Assembly (NCBI GenBank): GCA_005893365.1
Contig: VBPB01000103.1
Span: forward strand, 1 to 30,444
Length of the DNA: 30,444 nucleotides
Origin: Candidatus Eiseniibacteriota bacterium
GTDB lineage: Bacteria > Eisenbacteria > RBG-16-71-46
Reading direction: 5' to 3'
The notes under the pieces are model-generated. The model was given only the letters and a program-made list of their open reading frames with translations, was not told where the DNA came from and did no database searches. The position numbers and the translations under genes were made by a program. This document shows positions 15,282-23,857 of the stretch, one piece after another. Each line of letters starts with the position of its first letter. Position 1 is the first letter of the stretch.

Positions 15282-17940
15282 TCAGCCGCGCCCCTCCACC
15301 TCGCGCTTCCACGCCGCGAGCAGGTTGAGCGCCGCGAGCGGCGTCAAGGTCTCGAGCGTCAGCCCGCGCAGGCGCGCGGCCAGCGGGTCCTGAGCCGGCG
15401 CGACCGGCGCCTGGGGGGCGGCGCCCCGGGCGCGTGCGGCGCCCGGCTCGAGATGCTCGACGGTGCGCTCGGCCTCGAGCTCGGCCAGCACCTCACGGGC
15501 GCGCGCCAGCACCGCCTCGGGGAGCCCGGCCAGCTGGGCCACGTGGATGCCGTACGAGCGATCCGCCGCACCCTCGCCGATCCGGTGCAGGAAGACCACG
15601 CCGTCGCCCCACTCGCGCACCGTCGCCTGGATGTTGGCGAGGCGCGGCAGGCGTTGGGCGAGCTGGGTGAGCTCGTGGTAGTGCGTGGCGAAGATGGTGC
15701 GCGGCCGCGGGCCCTCGGCCGCGTGCAGGAACTCGGTCACCGCCCAGGCCAGCGCGAGCCCATCGTAGGTGGCGGTCCCCCGTCCCAGCTCGTCGAGCAG
15801 GACGAGCGAGCGCTCGGTCGCGGCCCGCAGGATGTCGGCGGTCTCGCGCATCTCGACCATGAAGGTGCTCTGGCCCGCGCCCAGGCGGTCGGAGGCCCCG
15901 ACCCGGGTGAACAGGCGGTCGACGACCCCGACCTCGGCGCGCTCGGCGGGGACCGCGGAGCCCATCTGCGCGAGCAGCACGCACAGGGCCACCTGGCGGA
16001 GGTAGGTGCTCTTGCCGCCCATGTTGGGGCCGGTGAGCAGGAGGATCTGCCGGCTCGCGCCGTCCAGCACGCAGTCGTTGGGGACGAACTCGCCGGTGGC
16101 CAGCAGACGCTCCACCACCGGATGGCGCCCCCCCGCGAGCATCAGGCGGTCGGAGTCGGTGAGGGTGGGCACCACCCACCCGTAGCGGGCCGCGACCTCG
16201 GCGAGATCGGCCTCGGCGTCCAGCGTCGCCAGCGCATCGGCCGCGCCCTGGAGCAGCGGCACCGAGCGGGCCGCCTCCGCGCGCAGGGCGACGAACAACT
16301 CCTGCTCGCGCGCCCTGAGCTTGTCCTCGGCGCTCAGCACCTCGCTCTCGCGCGCCTTGAGCTCCGGCGTGACGAAGCGCTCCGCCCCGGTCAGGGTCTG
16401 ACGCCGCTCGTAGTGGGCGGGCACCTTCTCCAAGTGGGCGCGCGTCACCTCGAGGTAGTAGCCGAACACGCGGTTGTAGCCCACCTTGAGCGTGCCGATC
16501 CCGGTGCGCGCGCGCTCGGCGGACTCGAGCTCGGCGATCCAGCGTTTGCCCTGGTGCGCGAGCTCGTGGAGATGGTCGCGGTGCGCGTCGTAGCCGTGCC
16601 GCACGATGCCGCCCTCGCCCGAGGTCACGGGAGGATCGTCCACCAGCGCGCGCGCGAGCCGGCCCTGGAGCTCGGGAGCCCCGGCGAGCGCCGTCCGCGC
16701 CCCGGGCACGGTCGGCCCGGTCAAACCGTCGAGCCGGGCCGCGAGTCCGGGCAGGCGCGCGAGCGCGTCGCGCAACGCCCCGAGATCGCGCGGCGTGGCC
16801 CGCTCGCAGGCCAGGCGCGCCGCCAGGCGGTCCAGGTCGGGGAAGCCCCGGAGCGCCTCGCGGAAGCCGCCCCGCGCGGTCCCGGCCGCCTGCCAGGTGG
16901 CGACCCCCGCCTGACGGGTCGCGAGGGCCGTGGGCTCGACCAGCGGGCGCTCGAGCCAGGCGCGCAGGCGGCGGGCGCCGAGCGTGGTGACGCAGAGGTT
17001 GAGGTGATGCCAGAGCGTGTGCCGGCTCTCGCCGCCGGGATGGGGCTGGAAGAGCTCCAGGTGCCGGGCGGTCGCCGCGTCGTAGCGCAGGGTGCGCTCC
17101 TCGCGCCAACGCTCGACGCGGGTCAGCTGCCGGGCGGGCGCCCCCTGGACGCGGTCGAGGTAGGCGACCGCCGCCGCCGCGGCGGCGCGGGCCGCGGGCA
17201 GGTCGGCCAGGTCGCGCATCGCCGCGGCACCGAAGCGCGACGCGAGCGCGGACGCGTCGAGGAACGCGCCGACCGCGATCGGGCTGGCCGCCCCCGGCAG
17301 GCCCTGGATCGCGGCGGCGAGGCGAGTGCCCACCGTGTCCTCCAGCGCGTCCGGGGCCGGGGTCACCCACTCGGCGACGCGCGCGCGCGACAGGAAGGAC
17401 GCGGCTTCGCCCCAGGCCACCTCGGCCAGCTTCACCTCGCCGGTCGAGGCGTCCGCCAGGCAGACCCCGAGCGTCTCGGGCGTCGGCCAGAGCGCCGCCA
17501 GGAAGTTGTTGGCCGCCGGCTCGAGGAAGCCCTCGCGCACCACCGAGCCCGGGGTGAGCACCTCGGTGACGCCGCGCTGCACCAGGCCCCGTGCCATCGC
17601 CGGGTCCTCGAGCTGGTCGCAGATCGCCACCTTGTGGCCGAGGCGCAGCAGCCGGGCCACGTAGGCGTCCCGCTGATGCCATGGGATGCCGCACATCGGG
17701 ATGGGCGCGGGGTCCTGCTTGTTGCGCGAGGTGAGGGTGAGCCCGAGGAGCGCGGCCCCGCGGACACAGAAACGCCTCGGGGTTCTCGCGCTTGACCCGC
17801 TGGTACTGCTCCATGAGCGGCGTGGCGCTCGCCGCACGGGTCCGGGGGGCCCGCGCGGGGGCGGTCGCGGCCGGGGCCGCGGCGGGCTCATCCAGGGGCA
17901 GCGACGGCTGGTCGGGCGGCTCGGGTCCGGAGGTCGTCAT
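15282..17940 (-). pseudogene. mutS: DNA mismatch repair protein MutS, frameshift removes the mismatch-recognition motif
   Basis: MutS binds mismatches and starts repair with MutL. The N-terminus reads from ATG 17940: an Ala/Pro-rich leader, PLMEQYQRVKRENPEAFL, then a break at 17763-17772. The remainder continues in another frame from VRGAALLGLTLTSRNK through all later domains: PMCGIPWHQRDAYVARLL, the core, Walker A GPNMGGKST, STFMVEMRETADIL, LLDELGRGTATYDG and THYHEL. By alignment with E. coli, about 15-17 residues are missing at the break, including the GDFYE(L/M)FY block whose Phe-x-Glu contacts the mismatch. The span is 2659 nt (1 mod 3), so about 47 or 50 nt are missing. As written it is a null gene or, if shifted back, blind to mismatches. 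Read support is essential. Confidence 0.9.
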
Positions 17941-18022
17941 CGGCGAGGGGCCGCGGCAGCGTGGGAGACCGGGGGGCGCATGAGGCCGGCAAGGATACGG
18001 CCTCACCCGGCACGACACCAGG

Positions 18023-18052
18023 CTAAGGCGCCCGCGTCTAAGGCGCCCGCGT
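18023..18052 (-). repeat. 15-bp tandem duplication containing a stop codon
   Basis: The unit ACGCGGGCGCCTTAG (minus strand) occurs twice in tandem. The first copy ends the TPR/SPOR gene (Thr-Arg-Ala-Pro-stop, stop at 18038-18040). The second repeats the same four codons and stop. The duplication leaves the protein unchanged. Confidence 0.85.
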
Positions 18053-18970
18053 CAGCTCATAGGTCACGCCCAGCGCCAGGGCGGCCTGCTCGCCGGCGCG
18101 GCGCGCCTCGGCCGCGTGCGGGTAGAGGCCGAGCCTTACCGTGTGGACCGCGGCGACGCCGGCCCCAAGGCTCACCACCTGGGCCTCCGGGAATCCGGCC
18201 GCGCGCGCCGCGGCGGCCAGCGCGCGGGCGCGCGTCGCGTCGACGAACGCGCCGATCACGACCGCCACGGTTCCGGGCCGCGCGCCGATCGCGTCGCGGT
18301 CGTCCGCGGGACCGAAGGCGGCCCGCCTCGCCTCGGCGGCCTCGATGCTGCGCGGATACTGCGAGAGCAGGCGGTCGCGGGCCGCGCGCGCGCGCCCGTC
18401 GGCCCCGTCGCGCTCGCTCGAGGCGGCCGCCATCGCCAGTGCCGCCGGTCCCGCCTCGGCGGGATCGCTGGCGAGCAGATCCGCGAGGGTCTCCCCCACG
18501 CGCCTCGGCTGGCGCGCCAGCTCCCAGGCCTGCGCCACCCCGAGCAGCGCCAGCGGCCGGCGCGGGCCGCCGCCCCTCGCCACCTGGTCCAAGGCGGCGC
18601 GCGTCTGCTCGGTCTCGCCGAGCCCGAGCCAGGCCAGGCCCTCCCAGTAGCGCGCCTCGGCCTTGCGGGCGGGTGCGATGCGCGCCGCGGCGCGGGCGAA
18701 CGACTCGGCCGCCGGCCGGTACTCGCCGCGGGCATACTCCAGCTGACCCAGCAGGAAGGCCGCGTCCGCCGCCGCCGGTGACGTCGGATGCGTGGTCTCG
18801 TAGCGCCGGAGCGGGATGGCCAGTCGATCGGCGGGGAGCGTGCGGACCAGGGCCGCGAGGTCGGGCGGCAGCGCCTCGGCGCACGCCGGGGCCGCCCCCC
18901 GCACGCCCGCCAGAGCCAGACCCAGGGCCACCGTGGCCCAACCCGCGGAGCCCACGCTCAGCCGATCCAT
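18038..18970 (-). CDS. Exported TPR protein with C-terminal SPOR-like domain
   Basis: The protein has 310 residues from ATG 18970; a GTG at 18994 is possible but lies upstream of the likely transcription start. A signal peptide (about 1-31, WATVALGLALAGVRGAAPACA) may end at a cysteine. TPR-like helix pairs run from about 35 to 215 (AAFLLGQLEYARGEYRPAAE, ARYWEGLAWLGLGETEQTR). The final 75 residues form a SPOR-like fold (TVAVVIGAFVDATRARALAA, then VHTVRLGLYPHAAEARRAGE). SPOR domains bind denuded septal peptidoglycan, so a role in cell-envelope or division-site assembly is likely by family. It stands alone between the rpsA terminator and mutS. Confidence 0.82.
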   Translation of the reverse strand: MDRLSVGSAGWATVALGLALAGVRGAAPACAEALPPDLAALVRTLPADRLAIPLRRYETTHPTSPAAADAAFLLGQLEYARGEYRPAAESFARAAARIAPARKAEARYWEGLAWLGLGETEQTRAALDQVARGGGPRRPLALLGVAQAWELARQPRRVGETLADLLASDPAEAGPAALAMAAASSERDGADGRARAARDRLLSQYPRSIEAAEARRAAFGPADDRDAIGARPGTVAVVIGAFVDATRARALAAAARAAGFPEAQVVSLGAGVAAVHTVRLGLYPHAAEARRAGEQAALALGVTYELTRAP

Positions 18971-18978
18971 GATCGGCC

Positions 18979-18987
18979 ACCCTATCA
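18979..18987 (-). promoter_or_regulatory. Extended -10 box of the TPR/SPOR gene, leaderless
   Basis: TGATAGGGT on the minus strand, with TAGGGT ending 8 nt before ATG 18970. No -35 is visible. A 13-bp tandem pair (CGGTGCTCCCTGT/CGGTGCTCCCTGG at 19003-19028) lies just upstream. Confidence 0.35.
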
Positions 18988-19042
18988 CGGGCACGGGCCG
19001 CCCGGTGCTCCCTGTCGGTGCTCCCTGGGGCCCTAGATGAAA

Positions 19043-19073
19043 CGAGCCGGGCGGCGCTGGGCCGCCCGGCTCG
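19043..19073 (-). terminator. Rho-independent terminator after rpsA
   Basis: A 13-bp perfect GC-rich stem (19043-19055 with 19061-19073) and 5-nt loop start 20 nt after the rpsA stop. On the minus strand a short TTTCAT follows. It separates the long housekeeping operon from the TPR/SPOR gene. Confidence 0.8.
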
Positions 19074-19093
19074 CGATGTCTCCGCCCTTGGGC

Positions 19094-20902
19094 TCACTCC
19101 TCCGGGACGGCGTCTCCCTTGGCCGCGCCCCGGCTCTCGGACGGCTCCTCGGCCGGTGGATTGGCCGCGATCTTCGCCCGCACCTGGTTGCGACGCGAGG
19201 TCCACTCGGCGAGCGCGATGTCGTCCTGCTCGGCCAGCCATGCCTTGACGCTGAGGATCAGGCGATGGTTGGGGACGTCGACGCGGGTCACCTTCATGGT
19301 CAACGGCTCGCCGGTCTCGAAGGCGTCGTTGGGGCGCTTGAGGTCGTCGATGCCCAGCTGCGACAGCGGCACGAAGCCCTCGATGCCGTTCCCCAGATCC
19401 ACGATCGCACCCCGATCGAAGAGCCGGTTGATGGTCCCGGACAGCTCCATGCCGGACGGGAACTGCTCCGCCAGCTGCGGCCAGGGATCCTCGCCGACCT
19501 GCTTCAGGCCGAGGCTGATGCGGCGGTGCTCCTTGTCGATGGACAGGATCACCACCTCGACCGTCTCACCCTTCTTGAGCACCTCGCTGGGATGGGCGAC
19601 GCGCTTGGTCCACGACATGTCGGAGACGTGCACCAGACCGTCGATGCCCTCCTCCAGCTCCACGAAGGCGCCGAAGTTGGTCAGGTTGCGCACCTTCCCC
19701 TTGACCCGCATGCCGGGCGGGTACTTCTCATCCAGCGTCAGCCACGGATCGGGCTCGATCTGCTTCAGGCCGAGCGAGATCTTCTCGTTGGCCTTGTCGA
19801 CCTTGAGCACGACCGCCTCGATGACGTCGCCGATGTTGACCACCTTCGACGGGTGCCGGACGTGCCGCGTCCAGGACATCTCGGAGACGTGGATCAGGCC
19901 CTCGACGCCCTTCTCGAGCTCGACGAAGGCGCCGTAATCGGTGATCGAGACCACCCGGCCCTTGATGCGGTCGCCGACCTTGTACTTCTCGTCGACGCCC
20001 TCCCAGGGATAGGGCTCGAGCTGCTTCAAGCCGAGCGAGATGCGCTCCTTCTCGGGATCGAAGTTGAGCACCTTGACCCGCACCCGGTCGCCGATCTTCG
20101 CCACCTCGGAGGGATGCGAGACCCGCCCCCACGACATGTCGGTGATGTGGAGGAGCCCGTCGATGCCGCCCAAATCCACGAACGCCCCGAAGTCGGTGAT
20201 GTTCTTCACCACGCCCTCGCGGATCTGATCCTTCGCCAGATCCTTGAGGATCGACGACTTCATGCGGTCGCGCTCCTGCTCCAGCACGGCGCGGCGCGAG
20301 ACCACGATGTTCCGGCGGCGCTTGTTGAGCTTGATGATCTTGACCGAGACGTTCTGGCCGAGGAGGCTGTCCACGTTCTGGACCTGGCGCAGCGCGATCT
20401 GCGAGCCGGGCAGGAACGCCTCGACCCCGTAGAGATCGACCACCACGCCGCCCTTGATCTTGCGGACCAGCCGCCCTTCCACCACCTCGCCCTTGTCGTG
20501 CGCTTCCTTGACCTTGTCCCAGACGCGCACGAAGTCGGCCCGCTGCTTCGACAGGACGATCAAGCCGTCCTGGTTCTCCATCTTCTCGAGGAAGACGTCG
20601 ATGATCTGGCCGACCTTGATGCTCCCGGGATCGGGGAACTCCGAGAGGGCGATGACCCCCTCGCTCTTGAAGCCGACGTCGACCAGCACTTCCTTCTCGT
20701 CCACCGCGAGCACGGTGCCGCGGACGATCTCGCCTTCGCCCAGGGAGCGCAGGGACTCCTCGTAGTGACCGAAGAGCTCCGCCCGCTTCTCGGGGGTGAG
20801 TTCCTCCTCCTCGTCGTAGTTGAGGGGAACCGCGGGGAATCCAAGCGCCCGGGCCGGCGTCTCCGGCACGGGGTTGAGGGTCTGTTCCGATGTGTCCAGC
20901 AT
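19094..20902 (-). CDS. rpsA: 30S ribosomal protein S1
   Basis: The protein has 602 residues with six S1 (OB-fold) domains at about 58-122, 138-207, 225-294, 311-381, 398-468 and 485-555. The later ones have the canonical pattern (ITDFGAFVDLGGIDGLLHIT, SEMSWTRHVRHPSKVV, LTNFGAFVELEEGIDGLVHV). S1 binds mRNA leaders and helps load them on the 30S subunit. An acidic N-terminus (NYDEEEELTPEKRAELFGHY) and a charged, low-complexity C-terminus flank the domains. The ATG has AAGGAGG about 9 nt upstream. The order aroA-cmk-plsC-rpsA is a familiar bacterial arrangement. Because S1 chiefly aids leadered mRNAs, its presence alongside several predicted leaderless genes is of note. Confidence 0.96.
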   Translation of the reverse strand: MLDTSEQTLNPVPETPARALGFPAVPLNYDEEEELTPEKRAELFGHYEESLRSLGEGEIVRGTVLAVDEKEVLVDVGFKSEGVIALSEFPDPGSIKVGQIIDVFLEKMENQDGLIVLSKQRADFVRVWDKVKEAHDKGEVVEGRLVRKIKGGVVVDLYGVEAFLPGSQIALRQVQNVDSLLGQNVSVKIIKLNKRRRNIVVSRRAVLEQERDRMKSSILKDLAKDQIREGVVKNITDFGAFVDLGGIDGLLHITDMSWGRVSHPSEVAKIGDRVRVKVLNFDPEKERISLGLKQLEPYPWEGVDEKYKVGDRIKGRVVSITDYGAFVELEKGVEGLIHVSEMSWTRHVRHPSKVVNIGDVIEAVVLKVDKANEKISLGLKQIEPDPWLTLDEKYPPGMRVKGKVRNLTNFGAFVELEEGIDGLVHVSDMSWTKRVAHPSEVLKKGETVEVVILSIDKEHRRISLGLKQVGEDPWPQLAEQFPSGMELSGTINRLFDRGAIVDLGNGIEGFVPLSQLGIDDLKRPNDAFETGEPLTMKVTRVDVPNHRLILSVKAWLAEQDDIALAEWTSRRNQVRAKIAANPPAEEPSESRGAAKGDAVPEE

Positions 20903-20944
20903 GGACTGATGCCTCCTTGATGTATCGAGATAGGGGACGGCGGA

Positions 20945-21592
20945 CTAGGCCGCCCCGCGTGCTGCCTCGGTCTGCTGGCCGGTCTTGAGGATCGCGATCT
21001 CCCGCATCACCGCCTCGCCGAGCCGCTGGTACAGCGCGCGGCCGGGCACGAGATCCGACTCCGGTCCTGCCAGGTCCTGCCACGGACGCGCCGGTCCGAA
21101 CCAGACGCGCACCCGCGTTCCCCTACGCCATCGCCGCCCCAGGCGGTCGCTCCCGGAGATGCAGCACGGGACGATGGGGACCGAGGCGAGCACCGCCATC
21201 ATCCCCACCCCGGGCCGCGCCGGGTGCAACGCGCCGTCGCGCATCATGCCCCCTTCCGGGAACATCAGCAGCGCGGCGCCTCCCTTGAGCCGGTCCATGG
21301 CGCGCGACAATCCGCTCAGGTCGGCGGTCCCGCGACGGATCGGCAGGGCGCCCAGCGAGCGGATCAGCGCCCCGAACACCGGGACGCGGAAGAAATCCTC
21401 CCTCGCCAGGAAGTGCAGCTCGCGCGGCGCGGCGGCGCCGATCACCGGGGGATCGAAGAAGGAGATGTGATTGGCGGCGATCACCACCCCGCCGCGTGGC
21501 GGCACGTGGTGCTCGCCGCGCACCTCCAACCCCATGAGCGCGGAGCAGCAACCTCTGGCGAAAAGCCGGGCGGCACTATAATACGGACGCAC
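20945..21592 (-). CDS. 1-acyl-glycerol-3-phosphate acyltransferase (PlsC-like)
   Basis: The protein has 215 residues. It has the HX4D motif in NHISFFDPP (about 42-50), a LPIRRGTAD block and FPEGG (about 111-115), the acceptor-phosphate motif of PlsC-type acyltransferases. It should acylate lysophosphatidate at the inner membrane to form phosphatidate. GTG 21592 is supported by AGGAG 5 nt upstream; the first bases of that Shine-Dalgarno border the inverted-repeat element. It sits between cmk and rpsA, 42 nt from rpsA. Confidence 0.9.
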   Translation of the reverse strand: MRPYYSAARLFARGCCSALMGLEVRGEHHVPPRGGVVIAANHISFFDPPVIGAAAPRELHFLAREDFFRVPVFGALIRSLGALPIRRGTADLSGLSRAMDRLKGGAALLMFPEGGMMRDGALHPARPGVGMMAVLASVPIVPCCISGSDRLGRRWRRGTRVRVWFGPARPWQDLAGPESDLVPGRALYQRLGEAVMREIAILKTGQQTEAARGAA

Positions 21593-21601
21593 CGAAACTC
21601 C

Positions 21602-21767
21602 TAGTGTCCCGTCCCAGAAGTACCTTGACCACCAAGGCTGCCGCTGCGCCCGGCGGGCAAGGCGCGACGACGAAGTCGTATCAGTGAGGTACGTCGAGGA
21701 GGAGCAACGCCGGCCGCCGGGATGCAGCGGCAGCCGACTGGCAAGGTACTTCTGGGACGGGACACTA
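21602..21767. mobile_element. MITE-like inverted-repeat element, copy 2 (166 bp)
   Basis: The terminal inverted repeats are perfect for 27 bp when the flanking CTAG is counted (21601-21627 with 21742-21768). TA duplications lie at 21602-21603 and 21766-21767. The interior matches copy 1 (6180-6344) in reverse-complement orientation, including a block with GACGACGAAGTCGTATCAGT. It supplies the TAG stop of cmk (21765-21767) and leaves the AGGAG of the plsC-like gene intact. It contains no transposase. Confidence 0.9.
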
Positions 21768-22505
21768 GCCGCGCTGAGGGCCCGGGCCGGGCGTCCCGGC
21801 CGCCCCGGAGGCCTCGTCCCCGGCCCCCCGACCGGGGCAGGCGGGGTGGTCCCGGACCACCCGGAGGATCTCCTCGACCTGCTGGTCGATGGTCATGGCC
21901 GAGGTATTGACCACCCGGGCGCCCGGCGGCACCTGGAGCGGGCTGTCGGCGCGGCCGCGGTCGCGGCCGTCGCGCCGGGTCAGCTCCTCGCGGACCTGCT
22001 CCAGGGTCGCGGCGATGCCCCGCTGCTTGAGCTCGCGGGCCCGGCGGGCCGCCCGGGTGTCGAGGTCGGCGTCGAGGTAGATCTTCACCTCGGCGTCCGG
22101 GAACACCACCGTGCCCAGGTCCCGCCCCTCGGCGACCAGCGGGCCGCGCGTGGCCAGCGCGCGCTGGATCTCGACCAGGCGGCGGCGGACCGGCGTCTGG
22201 GCGGCCAGCCGCGAGGCCATCTCGCTCACCTCCGGCGTGCGGATGGCATCGCTCACCTCGGCCCCATCCAACCAGACGTGGGCGTGCTCGGGCGAGCCGG
22301 AGAGCCCGACGTCGGTCTCGCGCGCGCAGCGCTCCACGGCGCTGGGATCGTCGGGCGGGACCCCCCCGTTGCGGACCTTGAGTGCCAAGGCTCGGTAGAG
22401 GGCCCCGGTGTCGACGTAGAGGAAGCCCAGGCGGGAGGCGACCTCGCGCGCGGTCGTGCTCTTGCCGGCCCCGGCGGGGCCGTCGATCGTGACCACGAAG
22501 CTCAT
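21765..22505 (-). CDS. cmk: Cytidylate kinase
   Basis: The protein has 246 residues. The P-loop GPAGAGKST is at 9-17. DTGALYRALAL (about 32-42) and EGRDLGTVVFPDAEVKIYLD (about 125-145) are typical of Cmk, as is the RRARELKQRG lid. It phosphorylates (d)CMP to (d)CDP in the cytosol. The start overlaps the aroA stop in an ATGA, suggesting coupled translation. The stop codon TAG is formed by the TA duplication plus the first base of the inverted-repeat element. The last 20 residues are Gly/Pro/Ala-rich and not part of the fold. Confidence 0.95.
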   Translation of the reverse strand: MSFVVTIDGPAGAGKSTTAREVASRLGFLYVDTGALYRALALKVRNGGVPPDDPSAVERCARETDVGLSGSPEHAHVWLDGAEVSDAIRTPEVSEMASRLAAQTPVRRRLVEIQRALATRGPLVAEGRDLGTVVFPDAEVKIYLDADLDTRAARRARELKQRGIAATLEQVREELTRRDGRDRGRADSPLQVPPGARVVNTSAMTIDQQVEEILRVVRDHPACPGRGAGDEASGAAGTPGPGPQRG

Positions 22506-23857
22506 GGTCCGACCTCCACGCCGGCGCCCTCGACCTCGCCGCCCAGGGCCGCCAAGGTCGCGGCGAAGCCCGGATACGAGGTGCGGATGCCGGCCGCACC
22601 CGAGACGGTCACCGGGCCATCGGCGCGGCCGGCCAGGACCGCGAAGGCCATGGCGATGCGGTGGTCGTCCGCGGCCGCGACCCGGCCGCCGCCCACGCGC
22701 CCGCCGGTGACCACCAGGCCGTCGGGAAGCTCCTCGACCGCGACCCCGAGGCCGGCGAGCCCGGCGGCGAGCACGGCCAGCCGGTCGCTCTCCTTGACCC
22801 GCAGCTCCTGGGCGCCGCAGAGCCGCGACCGGCCCCGGGCGGCGGTGGCGGCGACCACCCAGGCGGGCACCTCGTCGACCAGCGCCGGCACTTGGGCGGC
22901 CTCGATGTCGCAGGGCTTGAGGCGGTCGGGTCCGGTGACGGTGACGTCCCCGACCGGCTCGCCCCCTTCCTCGCGCACGTGCGTGCGCTCGACTTGGGCC
23001 CCCATCCGCTCCAGCACGCCGAGCAGCCCGGTGCGGGTGGGATTGAGGTCCACGTCGCGGGCGGTCACCACGCTCCCGGGGGTCGCGGCGGCGGCGGCCA
23101 GGAAGAACGCCGCGGCCGAGAAATCGCCGGGCACCCGCACGCGCGTGGCGACCGGGTGCGCGGGCCCGGTGAGCGAGACGGTGCGGCCGCCGGGCGGTCC
23201 GGCGCGCGCGGGGCCCAGGCGGACCGGGACGCCGAAGGCCGGCAGCATGCGCTCGGTGTGGTCGCGCGCGGGACCGGGCAGCGCCACGGTGGTGACGCCG
23301 GTCGCGAACATGCCGGCGAGCAGGACGCACGAGGCGACCTGGGCACTGGCGACGGTGAGCGTAAGGTCGAGCGGCGAGAGGGCCGCACCGCGGATGACGA
23401 GCGGCGGCAGGCGGTCACCGTCCCGCGCCCACAGCTGGGCCCCCATGCGGCGGAGCGGCTCGACGATCCGCGCCACCGGGCGGCGCCGCAGCGAGGCGTC
23501 CCCGGTCAGGACGCTCACGCCCGCCAGGGCGGCCAGTGGGCCCGCGAGCAGGCGCAGCGTGGTGCCGGAGTTCCCGCAGTCGAGGACGCCCTCGGCCTCG
23601 CGCGGGTGACCCTCACAGCCGACGATGCGCACCCCGCCCGGGGCCACGGCGACCTGGGCTCCGAGTGCGGCGGCGGCGGCCAGGGTCGCGCGGCAGTCGG
23701 CGCCCGGGTTGACGCCCTCCACCACCGTCTCGCCCCGCGCGAGCCAGCCCATGAGGTAGGCCCGGTGGGTGATGGACTTGTCCCCGGGCGGCGTGAAGCT
23801 CCCCGCGAGCGGCCGGCCGGGCCGGATGGTGAGGAGCGAACCCCCGGCCGACGGCAC
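22502..23857 (-). CDS. aroA: 3-phosphoshikimate 1-carboxyvinyltransferase (EPSP synthase)
   Basis: The protein has 451 residues. GDKSITHRA (about 25-33) is the shikimate-3-phosphate site. GNSGTTLRLL and RRRPVARIVEPLRRMGAQ follow, and later GDFSAAAFFLAAAAA, DEVPAWVVAA and LRVKESDRLAVLAAGLAGLG are all present, so the enzyme looks complete. It joins PEP and shikimate-3-phosphate in the sixth step of chorismate synthesis. GTG 23857 shares one base with the TAG of the PilZ gene (TAGTG), and cmk starts inside its own stop. Confidence 0.95.
   Translation of the reverse strand: MPSAGGSLLTIRPGRPLAGSFTPPGDKSITHRAYLMGWLARGETVVEGVNPGADCRATLAAAAALGAQVAVAPGGVRIVGCEGHPREAEGVLDCGNSGTTLRLLAGPLAALAGVSVLTGDASLRRRPVARIVEPLRRMGAQLWARDGDRLPPLVIRGAALSPLDLTLTVASAQVASCVLLAGMFATGVTTVALPGPARDHTERMLPAFGVPVRLGPARAGPPGGRTVSLTGPAHPVATRVRVPGDFSAAAFFLAAAAATPGSVVTARDVDLNPTRTGLLGVLERMGAQVERTHVREEGGEPVGDVTVTGPDRLKPCDIEAAQVPALVDEVPAWVVAATAARGRSRLCGAQELRVKESDRLAVLAAGLAGLGVAVEELPDGLVVTGGRVGGGRVAAADDHRIAMAFAVLAGRADGPVTVSGAAGIRTSYPGFAATLAALGGEVEGAGVEVGP

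Noticed and set aside
19037..20920. Long plus-strand open frame antisense to rpsA
   Set aside because: The minus strand encodes an unmistakable six-domain S1. The plus frame is a His/Leu/Asp-rich shadow of it.
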